Assembly: GCA_963669265.1 (NCBI GenBank)
Contig: OY769916.1
Coordinates: forward strand, 2,356,001 to 2,420,000
Direction: 5' to 3'
Source: SZUA-547 sp963669265
Lineage (GTDB): Bacteria; Pseudomonadota; Alphaproteobacteria; Rhodobacterales; Rhodobacteraceae
DNA: 64,000 bases
Position 1 is the stretch's first letter. Each line of letters begins with the position of its first letter. The translations under genes and the position numbers were made by a program. The notes under the pieces are model-generated. The model searched no databases. It worked only from the letters and a program-made list of their open reading frames with translations, and had not been told where the DNA came from. Positions 35,885-43,743 of the stretch are shown piece after piece.

Positions 35885-37354
35885 TCAGACGCCGCGCGCC
35901 GCCTCGCCTTGCGCCAGCGCGACGCATTTCCGGGCGAGGATATCCGTCGGGTCCAGAAGGATCGGCATGTCTTCACCGGCTTCCGGCGCGATCAGCGGCA
36001 GTTCTGTGCAGCCGAGGATCGCCGCCTCCGCCCCCTTGTCGCGAATATGCGCGATGACGGCGGCCAGATCGTCGCGGCACTGACCCTCGGTGAAGCCTGC
36101 TTTGACGCCGGTCTCGCCGTAAATCGCCTCCATGACCTGCGCCTGCATCGGCGCGTCGGGCGTGATCAGGGTCAGCCCGGCGTCTTCGATGATTTCCTGA
36201 TAGACGCCAGACTCCACGGTTCCGTTGGTCGCGAGCAGCCCGACCCGCTGGACATCGGGATGCGCCGCGCGGATATGGGCCACCGTTTCCGTCAGCATGT
36301 TGACGATCGGGGCGGTCAGATGCTTCTGGATTCGCGCGACATAGGCGTGCGCGGTGTTGCAGGGAATGGCGATGGCGTCGGCGCCGTCCGCCTCCAGCCG
36401 CTTGCAGGTCGAATAGAGCGGTATGGTCGGGTCATCGCCGTCGCCGATCAGGTTGGCCGTGCGGTCCGGGATCTGCGGATTCTGCTCCACCACCATCTTG
36501 ATATGGTCCTGATCTCGCGCCGCCGACGTGCGTTTCACGACCTTGTCGACAAAGTCGACCGTGGCTGCGGGGCCGACGCCGCCGACAACCCCGATTTTAA
36601 ATGGGGGGCTGGGCCGCGCCCCGGCATAGGCGACGGCGTACTCGGCATAGGCGAGATTGACGTCCAGAAGCGGGATGTCGACCCGCGTCGCCAGCGCGTC
36701 AAAGAGCACCGGTATCTCGGTCGAGCCGAGGATGATCGCTTCGGCGCCCTTCTCGGCCAGGTTCTGGCAGGCGGCGGTGATCAGATCGACGGCGCGGCTG
36801 CTCAGCCGCCCGGCCTTCAGCCCATCGGGGCCGTAGATGGCGGGCATCACGGCCTCCGCCTGCAGCGCATCGTCGGGATAGACGATAGTCCGCTCGGCGC
36901 CCAGCTCATCAAACAGCTTGGCCTTGCGCACAAAACTGGAGGTGAGAACGCCGATCTTTCGCGCCTCCGCGTGATCGCGGTCCAGCTTGTCGCGCGCGGC
37001 GTCCACGAGGCTGAGGATGGTCAGCTCCAACTCGGGCGCGACTTCGCGCAGAAAGCTGTGCGACACAAAGCAGGGCAACAAAGCGGCCTCGCAGCCGCGG
37101 CGCTCCATCTCCTTCAGCGTGTTGTAGACGTAGAATTTCCGGTGATTGGGATTGTAGCTCTCATCGGCGACGGCGCCGTTATCGTCGAACGGGCGCTGCT
37201 CGAATGAGATGTCCAGTTGGTCCTGATCGCCCCGCGCGGGGGTCGATTTGACGATCTTGAGCAGCAGGTCCGCGCCGCCTATCGCGCCCAGTCCGCCGAC
37301 GATTCCGAATTTGGTTTTCTTCGCAGTCGGTGATTTGGATGGGGTGGTGTCCAT
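35885..37354 (-). CDS. Tandem-domain aspartate/glutamate racemase-family protein
   Basis: A 489-residue protein made of two complete Asp/Glu-racemase domains (about 13-245 and 252-480), where the family is normally a single domain of about 230 residues. Such enzymes use one cysteine in each half. The C-terminal domain keeps both (C332 in IPCNTAHAY, C449 in ILGCTELPLIA). In the N-terminal domain the first is present (C95 in LLPCFVSHSF) but the second is serine (S211 in ILGSTEIPVL). The N-terminal domain may therefore be one-directional, structural or altered in activity. Downstream of gltP and aspA on the same strand, it probably handles D- or L-aspartate. A hydantoin racemase or maleate isomerase-like role is not excluded. 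Confidence 0.8.
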   Translation of the reverse strand: MDTTPSKSPTAKKTKFGIVGGLGAIGGADLLLKIVKSTPARGDQDQLDISFEQRPFDDNGAVADESYNPNHRKFYVYNTLKEMERRGCEAALLPCFVSHSFLREVAPELELTILSLVDAARDKLDRDHAEARKIGVLTSSFVRKAKLFDELGAERTIVYPDDALQAEAVMPAIYGPDGLKAGRLSSRAVDLITAACQNLAEKGAEAIILGSTEIPVLFDALATRVDIPLLDVNLAYAEYAVAYAGARPSPPFKIGVVGGVGPAATVDFVDKVVKRTSAARDQDHIKMVVEQNPQIPDRTANLIGDGDDPTIPLYSTCKRLEADGADAIAIPCNTAHAYVARIQKHLTAPIVNMLTETVAHIRAAHPDVQRVGLLATNGTVESGVYQEIIEDAGLTLITPDAPMQAQVMEAIYGETGVKAGFTEGQCRDDLAAVIAHIRDKGAEAAILGCTELPLIAPEAGEDMPILLDPTDILARKCVALAQGEAARGV

Positions 37355-37377
37355 GGCTCCGTTCCTTCTGAAACGGC

Positions 37378-37403
37378 GGACGAGGCGGCGAACCGCCTCG
37401 TCC
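37378..37403 (-). other. Eleven-base stem-loop between gltP-type symporter and racemase genes
   Basis: Arms GGACGAGGCGG (37378-37388) and CCGCCTCGTCC (37393-37403) pair perfectly. On the transcribed minus strand the loop is TTCG, a very stable tetraloop. No T run follows toward the racemase gene. It may act as a partial terminator or as a 3'-end stabiliser for the aspA-gltP message. Confidence 0.55.
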
Positions 37404-37431
37404 AGTTCATTTGGTCAGGCGTTCAATCGGC

Positions 37432-38739
37432 CTAGGAGGTCACTTCCTCAAGCGTCGGCGCGTCCATGACATGCGGCGTGTTGTACGCCGTCTCGTCCAG
37501 CTCGCCTTCGCTCTTGGCGACGACCACGGTCACGGCGCTGTCGCCGGTCACGTTCAGCGCGGTGCGCGCCATATCGAGGATCCGGTCGATGCCCGCGATG
37601 ATCGCGACGCCTTCCAGCGGCAGACCGACCGAGGTCAGCACCAGCGACAGCATGATCAGCCCGGCGCCCGGAACGCCTGCGGTGCCGATCGAGGCCAGCG
37701 TCGAGGTCAGGATGATGGTGATGTAATCGCCCATGCCCAAGGTGACGCCGAATGCCTGCGCCACGAAGAGGGCGCAGACGCCCTGATAGAGCGCGGTGCC
37801 GTCCATATTGATCGTCGCGCCCAGCGGCAGCACGAAGCTGGAAACGCCCTTGGACGCGCCCAGGTTCTTCTGCACGGCGGTCATGGTGACCGGCAGGGTG
37901 CCCGAGCTGGACGTGCTGGTGAAGGCCACCATCTGCGGTTCGACCACGCCCTGGAAGAAGCGCACGGGGTTGAGCCCGGCGGCGAACTTCACCAATCCGC
38001 CATAGACCAGCAGCGCGTGGATGACGCAGCCCAGATAGACCGCGCCGATCACCGTGCCGAGCGGCAACAGCAGGTCGAGGCCGTAGGTGCCAGCGACCCA
38101 GACCATCAGAGCGAAGACGCCATAGGGCGCGAAGGAGATGATGATCGCGGTCAGCTTGTAGATCACCTCGGAAAGGGAATCGAAGAAGTCGCGTACGATC
38201 TTGCCTTTCTCGCCAGCCAGGTTGATGGCGAGGCCGAAGAACAGCGCGAAGACGATGATCTGCAGCACGTTGCCGTCGGCGGCCGAGGCGATCGGATTTT
38301 TCGGAATGAGGCCGACGATCGTGTCGATGAAGGTCGGCGCCTCCTTGGCCTCCATCGCGGTGGCGGCGGTCATGTCGATGCCCGTCCCCGGCTGCAGCAG
38401 GATGCCGAGGCCGAGGCCGATGGTGATGGCGACAGCCGTCGTGCCGAGATAGAGGATCACGGTTTTCAGACCGATGCGGCCCATCTTGGTCAGATCGGCC
38501 ATCGAGGTCATGCCGGTGACCAGAGAGACGAAGATCAGCGGCACGATCAGCATCTTGATCGCGTTGATGAACATCGTTCCGATGAACTTGATGCTGGCGG
38601 CGATATCAGCGTTGCCGGTCTGATTGAGCACGACGCCGAGCACGACGCCGACGCCCAGCGCGACAAAGATCTGTTTCCAGAGCTGCATCGCCCGCCAGCG
38701 GCCCCAGGGACCGCGAGGTTTGGTGGAGGAGTTTTCCAT
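37432..38739 (-). CDS. Dicarboxylate/amino acid:cation symporter (GltP/DctA family)
   Basis: A 435-residue DAACS-family transporter. It has multiple membrane segments and the substrate-binding hairpins: TSTSSGTLPVTM with the serine-rich loop, then LPLGATINMDGTALYQGVCALF. The second hairpin region is STLASIGTAGVPGAGLIML, followed by ILDMARTALNVTGDSAVTVVVA. The aspartate and asparagine pattern of this last segment fits acidic amino acids or C4-dicarboxylates. I chose ATG at 38739 (AGGAAA upstream); an earlier methionine would add about 30 charged residues and overlap aspA. Co-direction with aspartase and racemase suggests aspartate uptake. Confidence 0.9.
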   Translation of the reverse strand: MENSSTKPRGPWGRWRAMQLWKQIFVALGVGVVLGVVLNQTGNADIAASIKFIGTMFINAIKMLIVPLIFVSLVTGMTSMADLTKMGRIGLKTVILYLGTTAVAITIGLGLGILLQPGTGIDMTAATAMEAKEAPTFIDTIVGLIPKNPIASAADGNVLQIIVFALFFGLAINLAGEKGKIVRDFFDSLSEVIYKLTAIIISFAPYGVFALMVWVAGTYGLDLLLPLGTVIGAVYLGCVIHALLVYGGLVKFAAGLNPVRFFQGVVEPQMVAFTSTSSSGTLPVTMTAVQKNLGASKGVSSFVLPLGATINMDGTALYQGVCALFVAQAFGVTLGMGDYITIILTSTLASIGTAGVPGAGLIMLSLVLTSVGLPLEGVAIIAGIDRILDMARTALNVTGDSAVTVVVAKSEGELDETAYNTPHVMDAPTLEEVTS

Positions 38740-38825
38740 GGGTGTTTCCTTTGGTCTTTCTTCGATTTCTCGTGGCGGCTTGGCGCCGCGCTTGTCGCTC
38801 TGGTTTCGGCCTCGGTTACGCGAAA

Positions 38826-40235
38826 TCACGCATTTTCAACGGAGGACGGGCCCAGCACGATGTCCCGTCGAAACGCTGCGTTGAGGTCGTCAGCGGTGAC
38901 GCCGCCGATCTGGGCGGCGGCCTCGGCGATGGTCACGCCCTGCTTGTGCGCCGTCTTCGCGATCAGCGCCGCCTTTTCGTATCCGATCCTCGGGGCCAGC
39001 GCGGTGGCGTGAACCAGGCTGCCGGTCAGCAGCGCCTCGCAGCGCGCTTCGTCGGCTTCAATTCCGGTCACGCAGCGGTCCGTCAGCACCGCCATGGCGC
39101 GCGAAAGCATCCGCATCGACTCGAGCACCTTGTATATTATCACAGGTTCCATGGCGTTGAGCTGCAGCTGGCCCGCCTCGGCCGCCATTGTGACGGTCAG
39201 GTCGTTGCCGATGACCTGATAGGCGACCTGGTTGACGACCTCCGGAATCACCGGGTTCACCTTGCCCGGCATGATGGAGGAGCCCGCCTGCACCGGCGGC
39301 AGGATGATCTCGCCCAGACCCGCCCGCGGCCCGCTGCTCAGAAGGCGCAGGTCGTTGCAGACTTTCGACAGTTTCACGCCGATTCGCTTCAGCACGCCCG
39401 AGAATGTGACAAAGCCGCCAAGGTCCGAGGACGCCTCGATCAGGTCGCTGGCGCCGATCAGATCATAACCCGCGATATTGGCGAGATGGGCCACGGCCGA
39501 GTCCGCGTAGCCCTTGGGCGTGTTGATGCCGGTGCCGACCGCCGTGCCGCCGAGATTCACCTCCATCAGCAAGGCCTTGAGCTGGTCGACGCGTTCAACG
39601 TCCTCGCGGATCGTGGTCGCGAAGGACTTGAACTCCGATCCCAGCGTGATCGGCACCGCGTCCTGCAACTGGGTGCGGCCAACCTTCAGCACATGGTCGA
39701 ACTCAGCCGCTTTCGCGGCGAACGCCGCGCTCAGGCGGCGCTGCTCATCGACCAGCTGATCGCATTTTCTGAGCACGGCCAGGCGGATCGCCGTCGGGTA
39801 GACGTCATTGGTGGATTGCGAGCGATTGACGTGATCGTTGGGATGCAGGTGATCGTAATCGCCCTTGGCGTGGCCGAGTTTCTCCAGCGCCAGATTGGCT
39901 ATGACCTCATTGGCGTTCATGTTTGTGGAGGTGCCGGCGCCGCCCTGCACCATATCGACGACGAAATGCGCGTGATGCTCGCCTTCGATGATCTCGTTGC
40001 AGACCGCGATGATTGGTTTGGCGAGCGACGGATCCAGATCGCCAAGATCGCGATTGGCCATCGCCGCGGCCTTCTTGACCATCGCGAGCGCGCGCACCAG
40101 CTCAGGAAAATGGCTGAGCGGGACGTCGGTGATTGGAAAATTCTGTAATGCGCGGTGGGTGTGCACGCCATAGACGGCGTCTGTGGGCAATGTCACCTCA
40201 CCGAGCGAATCGTGCTCTGTGCGAGTCGTGGCCAT
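38826..40235 (-). CDS. aspA: Aspartate ammonia-lyase
   Basis: A 469-residue fumarase/aspartase-superfamily lyase. The N terminus (RTEHDSLGEVTLPTDAVYGVHTHRALQNF), NMNANEVIANLAL, NDHVNRSQSTNDVYPTAIRLA, and the catalytic loop GSSIMPGKVNPVIPEVVNQVA are all present. Aspartase, fumarase and argininosuccinate lyase share these; the QSTNDVYPTA form and the transporter/racemase neighbours favour aspartase, deaminating L-aspartate to fumarate. It is the first gene of the leftward aspA-symporter-racemase run, divergent from a LysR regulator. Confidence 0.88.
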   Translation of the reverse strand: MATTRTEHDSLGEVTLPTDAVYGVHTHRALQNFPITDVPLSHFPELVRALAMVKKAAAMANRDLGDLDPSLAKPIIAVCNEIIEGEHHAHFVVDMVQGGAGTSTNMNANEVIANLALEKLGHAKGDYDHLHPNDHVNRSQSTNDVYPTAIRLAVLRKCDQLVDEQRRLSAAFAAKAAEFDHVLKVGRTQLQDAVPITLGSEFKSFATTIREDVERVDQLKALLMEVNLGGTAVGTGINTPKGYADSAVAHLANIAGYDLIGASDLIEASSDLGGFVTFSGVLKRIGVKLSKVCNDLRLLSSGPRAGLGEIILPPVQAGSSIMPGKVNPVIPEVVNQVAYQVIGNDLTVTMAAEAGQLQLNAMEPVIIYKVLESMRMLSRAMAVLTDRCVTGIEADEARCEALLTGSLVHATALAPRIGYEKAALIAKTAHKQGVTIAEAAAQIGGVTADDLNAAFRRDIVLGPSSVENA

Positions 40236-40444
40236 CGTACAAGTCCTCTATTGGCTGGCGCGCGTAATTGCTCGCCATCCTCAACCGAAGGTTGCTGCAG
40301 TTTTTAGAGCCGGTCCACCCTTTTGATGAAGGCGGCGACGGGCCCGTCCGCGTGCTGCTCGACATGTGCTCCGCGGCGCGTCCGTTCGTTGCACGCAGGT
40401 GTGCCGGTTCTGCGCGCGAATATCCAATGCCAACTCAGAATGCC

Positions 40445-40463
40445 TCATGCAAAATTTGCATGA
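40445..40463. promoter_or_regulatory. LysR-type operator palindrome between aspA and its divergent regulator
   Basis: TCATGCAAAATTTGCATGA is a perfect 9-base inverted repeat around a central A. It contains the T-N11-A pattern of LysR-type regulators (T40448 to A40460). It lies 55 bases before the regulator start and 210 bases before aspA, a common site for autoregulation plus activation of the divergent gene. Confidence 0.65.
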
Positions 40464-40517
40464 TGCGCGCGCCGTGGCCGTGATAGACAGCAAAAAACAG
40501 TTTTCTGGAGAGGTTTG

Positions 40518-41423
40518 ATGGAGCTCAGCTGGCTCGAAGACTTTCTGACTCTCTCGGTCACCGGCAATTTTTCGCGGGCGGCGGAGACGCGTCATGTCAG
40601 CCAACCCGCCTTCAGCCGGCGCATCCGCAATCTCGAATACTGGGTCGGCACGCCGCTGGTGGATCGCAGCGTCTTTCCCATCGCGCTGACGCCCGCAGGC
40701 GAGTCGTTCCGCAAAACCGCTGAGGAGACAATCCGCTCGCTGCAATACGCGCGGGAGGAGGCGAAAGGTCTGGTCGCCAGAAGCGGCGAGCTGGTGAGTT
40801 TCGCGGCGCTCCATACCCTGGCGCTCAACTTCTTTCCCGGCTGGGTCGCGGACATGCAAGGAGCGCTGGGCGAAATCAAATCGCGCCTTGTCGCCGACAA
40901 TCTCTCGGGCTGCGTCGAGGCGCTGATGTCCGGCTCGGCGGACATGATGCTGTGTTACAGCCACCCGAGCGTGCCGACCGCGCTCGACACCAACCGATAC
41001 CCGTCGATCCAGCTGGCGGAGGATCGCGTGCTGCCGGTCTGCGCGCCGGATGAGCGCGGGAGGCCGCGATTCTCGCTAAATGGCAAGAGTACCGCGCCGT
41101 ATCTCAGCTATGCGCCGGAGTGTTTTCTGGGCCGTATCGTCAACCCCATCGTTGAGACCAACGCGCTGGGGCCGGCGCTTGAGTTCAAGTACGAGAACTC
41201 GATGGCCGAGGCGCTGAAGCCGGTCGCGGTGCGGGGCGGCGGGGTCGCCTGGCTGCCAGAGATCGCCATCCATACCGAACTGGCGTCAGGCGCGCTGGTT
41301 CCGGCGGGCGGCCCGGAGCACGAGAAAAAGGTCTCGGTCCGGCTTTATCGGGCCATCGAGCGCAGCCGCAGCGATGTGGAGCGCATCTGGGCCTATGCGT
41401 CGAGTCGCGCGGAGTCGGCGTAA
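40518..41423 (+). CDS. LysR-family regulator, probably of the aspartate cluster
   Basis: A 301-residue LysR-type regulator. The N-terminal helix-turn-helix (about 1-60) reads LSWLEDFLTLSVTGNFSRAAETRHVSQPAFSRRIRNLEYWVGTPLVDRS, which is strongly typical. The rest is the ligand-binding domain, with VSFAALHTLALNFFPGW and GVAWLPEIAI. I chose ATG at 40518 rather than a TTG immediately before it; GGAGAGG precedes it. The divergent arrangement and the shared palindrome suggest that it controls aspA, the symporter and the racemase in response to aspartate or a related acid. Confidence 0.92.
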   Translation: MELSWLEDFLTLSVTGNFSRAAETRHVSQPAFSRRIRNLEYWVGTPLVDRSVFPIALTPAGESFRKTAEETIRSLQYAREEAKGLVARSGELVSFAALHTLALNFFPGWVADMQGALGEIKSRLVADNLSGCVEALMSGSADMMLCYSHPSVPTALDTNRYPSIQLAEDRVLPVCAPDERGRPRFSLNGKSTAPYLSYAPECFLGRIVNPIVETNALGPALEFKYENSMAEALKPVAVRGGGVAWLPEIAIHTELASGALVPAGGPEHEKKVSVRLYRAIERSRSDVERIWAYASSRAESA

Positions 41424-41487
41424 GCCCGCCCGTCAATCCAAAAGGTCCTCGATCTCCCGAAATCTGCGTGGATGAAATCGCAGAAGC

Positions 41488-41501
41488 TTGACGGTCGTCA
41501 A
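41488..41501. promoter_or_regulatory. FNR/NnrR-type box upstream of nosR
   Basis: TTGACGGTCGTCAA is a perfect palindrome of the TTGA-N6-TCAA class. Its centre is about 41 bases before the start predicted from a TATACC -10 element (41522-41527), the class II activator position. This supports anaerobic/NO control of the nos operon. Confidence 0.75.
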
Positions 41502-41521
41502 AGCGCGCGCGCCACCGGATC

Positions 41522-41527
41522 TATACC
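41522..41527 (+). promoter_or_regulatory. Probable nosR -10 element
   Basis: TATACC is followed by the ribosome-binding region GGAGGAGG (41538-41545) and the nosR ATG at 41551. No good -35 hexamer is present, as expected for an activator-dependent promoter. The leader would be very short. Confidence 0.45.
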
Positions 41528-41550
41528 TCTTCCGGTCGGAGGAGGCCGGA

Positions 41551-43743
41551 ATGCGCTTTTGCGCGACTCTTTTGACGCTTCTGACCCTGCTGATATGCGG
41601 AGTCTCGACGAGCGCGATCTCAAACGATCGCGCTGAGCTTCAGCGATTCCTGCCCGATCTGGACGCCGCCGCCCTGTCAGAGGGTGCGACGGCGTTCGGT
41701 CCGCTGCGCGAAGACGTGCCGGTCGCGCCGATCCTGAAAGGGTCCGAGACGATCGGCTGGGTCTTCCTGACCTCGGATTTCGTCGGCACGACCGGGTATT
41801 CGGGCAAGCCGATCCATGTGGTTGTCGCGGTCTCTCCCGACGCGGTGCTGACCGGCGTGCGGCTGGTCGAACATTCCGAGCCCATCGTCCTGATCGGCAT
41901 CCCCGATTCGAAGGTCAAGGCGCTGACCGAGGGTTATGCGGGCGTCGATCTGAAAGCCGAGGCCGCCGAGGGCGGATCGGCGCATGACCTCGACATTATA
42001 TCGGGCGCGACGGTCACCATCATGGTGATCGACGACTCGATCATTCGCGGCGGCCTGAAAGTCGCCCGCGCGCTCGGCCTCGGCGGATTGGCTCCGCAGA
42101 CGGCTGAAGGCCCGCGGCGCGAGCTTGATCTGAGTAATCAGGATATCGCCAGTTGGAGCGATCTGACCGGTAATGGCGCGATCCGCAGCCTCTCCCTAGA
42201 TATCGGCCAGATCAACGCCGCCTTCGCGGCCTCGGGCGATGCGCGCGCCGCCGCGCGTCCCGAGAAGGGCGCCGATGACGAGACCTATATCGATATGAAG
42301 GCGGCGCTGGTCAGCGCGCCGTCGATCGGGCTGAGCCTGCTGGGCGCGGCGGAGTACGAGAACCTCACCGATTGGCTTCAAGAGGGCGAGCACGCGATCC
42401 TGATCGCCGGGCGCGGGCGGTATTCGTTTAAAGGATCGGGCTATGTGCGCGGCGGCATCTTCGACCGGATACAACTGATCCAGGGCGACCGCTCTGTGCG
42501 GTTTTTCGATCGCGACAGCAAGCGCGTCCGCCAGATCGAGGCGAGCGGCGCGCCCAGCTTCACAGAGCTAGACGTCTTTCGCATTCCCGCCGACGCGGAA
42601 TTCGACCCGGCCGAGCCCTGGCGGCTTCAGCTACTGACCCAGCGCGCGGTCGGCGCGGTCGAAAAGACCTTTCTGACCTTCGATCTCAGCTATCGCCTGC
42701 CAGAGGACTACCTCGTCGCGCTCGCGCTCGCGCCCGTCGCGGCGCCAGTGGACGTGGATGAATCGACGGCGCGCGCGGAGCTTTGGCAGCGCATCTGGCG
42801 CGACCGCATCGTCGAGGTCGCCGTGCTTGTCACGATGCTGGCCGTGTTGACCGGTATCTTCTTTTTCCAGCGGCACGCCACCCAGAACGCCCGGCGCTAT
42901 TTCTGGATCCGGATGAGCTATCTGACCGTGACGCTGTTTTTCCTCGGTTGGTACGCTAACGCCCAGCTCTCCGTCGTCAACCTGATGGCGCTGGGCGGAT
43001 CGCTGAAGTCGGGCTTCACCTGGGATGCGTTCCTGATGGATCCGATGGTGTTCATCCTGTGGTTCTCGGTCGCTGTCGCCCTGCTGTTCTGGGGGCGCGG
43101 CGCGTTTTGCGGCTGGCTTTGCCCGTTCGGCGGGCTGCAGGAGCTGACCAACCGCATCGGCCGCGCGTTCCGCATCCCGCAGATCGAGGTTCCCTGGGGG
43201 CTGCATGAGCGGCTCTGGCCGATCAAATACATGATTTTCCTGGTGCTCTTCGGGGTCTCGCTCGCCTCGATCCCGTTGGCGGAGACCTATGCCGAGGTGG
43301 AGCCGTTCAAGACCGCCATCGTGCTGAAATTCGCGCGGGAATGGTGGTTCGTGCTGTTCGCCGTCGCGCTCTTGGTCGCGGGCCTCTTCATCGAGCGGTT
43401 CTATTGCCGGTATCTCTGCCCGCTTGGCGCCGCGCTGGCGATCCCGGCGCGCATCCGGATGTTCGATTGGCTCAAACGGTATCACGAGTGCGGAAATCCC
43501 TGTCAGACCTGCGCCAACGAGTGCCCGGTGCAGGCGATCCACCCGACGGGTGAGATCAATCCGAATGAGTGCGTGAACTGCCTGCATTGCCAGGTTCTCT
43601 ACCAGTCCGAGGCCAAGTGCCCGGTGGTCATCAAGAAACTCAAGCGACGCGCCGCAATCGCCAAACGCAACGAGCAATCGGGCGAAGCGATGGCGCGCAA
43701 TTTGTCCAAGCCTGTTCCCAAGGAGGAGAAAACAGATGCCTGA
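41551..43743 (+). CDS. nosR: Nitrous oxide reductase regulator/electron donor NosR
   Basis: A 730-residue membrane iron-sulfur flavoprotein that supplies electrons to periplasmic NosZ. It has a signal peptide (about 1-24), a periplasmic FMN-binding domain with the flavinylation motif SGATVT (T156), and then several membrane segments after about residue 430. Two CxxxCP motifs follow (FCGWLCPFGG and YCRYLCPLGA). Last comes a cytoplasmic double-cluster ferredoxin region, beginning CGNPCQTCANECP and continuing CVNCLHCQ to CPVVI. ATG at 41551 has a strong ribosome-binding site; an in-frame start 63 bases upstream lies inside the FNR-type box and was rejected. It overlaps nosZ by 8 bases. Confidence 0.95.
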   Translation: MRFCATLLTLLTLLICGVSTSAISNDRAELQRFLPDLDAAALSEGATAFGPLREDVPVAPILKGSETIGWVFLTSDFVGTTGYSGKPIHVVVAVSPDAVLTGVRLVEHSEPIVLIGIPDSKVKALTEGYAGVDLKAEAAEGGSAHDLDIISGATVTIMVIDDSIIRGGLKVARALGLGGLAPQTAEGPRRELDLSNQDIASWSDLTGNGAIRSLSLDIGQINAAFAASGDARAAARPEKGADDETYIDMKAALVSAPSIGLSLLGAAEYENLTDWLQEGEHAILIAGRGRYSFKGSGYVRGGIFDRIQLIQGDRSVRFFDRDSKRVRQIEASGAPSFTELDVFRIPADAEFDPAEPWRLQLLTQRAVGAVEKTFLTFDLSYRLPEDYLVALALAPVAAPVDVDESTARAELWQRIWRDRIVEVAVLVTMLAVLTGIFFFQRHATQNARRYFWIRMSYLTVTLFFLGWYANAQLSVVNLMALGGSLKSGFTWDAFLMDPMVFILWFSVAVALLFWGRGAFCGWLCPFGGLQELTNRIGRAFRIPQIEVPWGLHERLWPIKYMIFLVLFGVSLASIPLAETYAEVEPFKTAIVLKFAREWWFVLFAVALLVAGLFIERFYCRYLCPLGAALAIPARIRMFDWLKRYHECGNPCQTCANECPVQAIHPTGEINPNECVNCLHCQVLYQSEAKCPVVIKKLKRRAAIAKRNEQSGEAMARNLSKPVPKEEKTDA

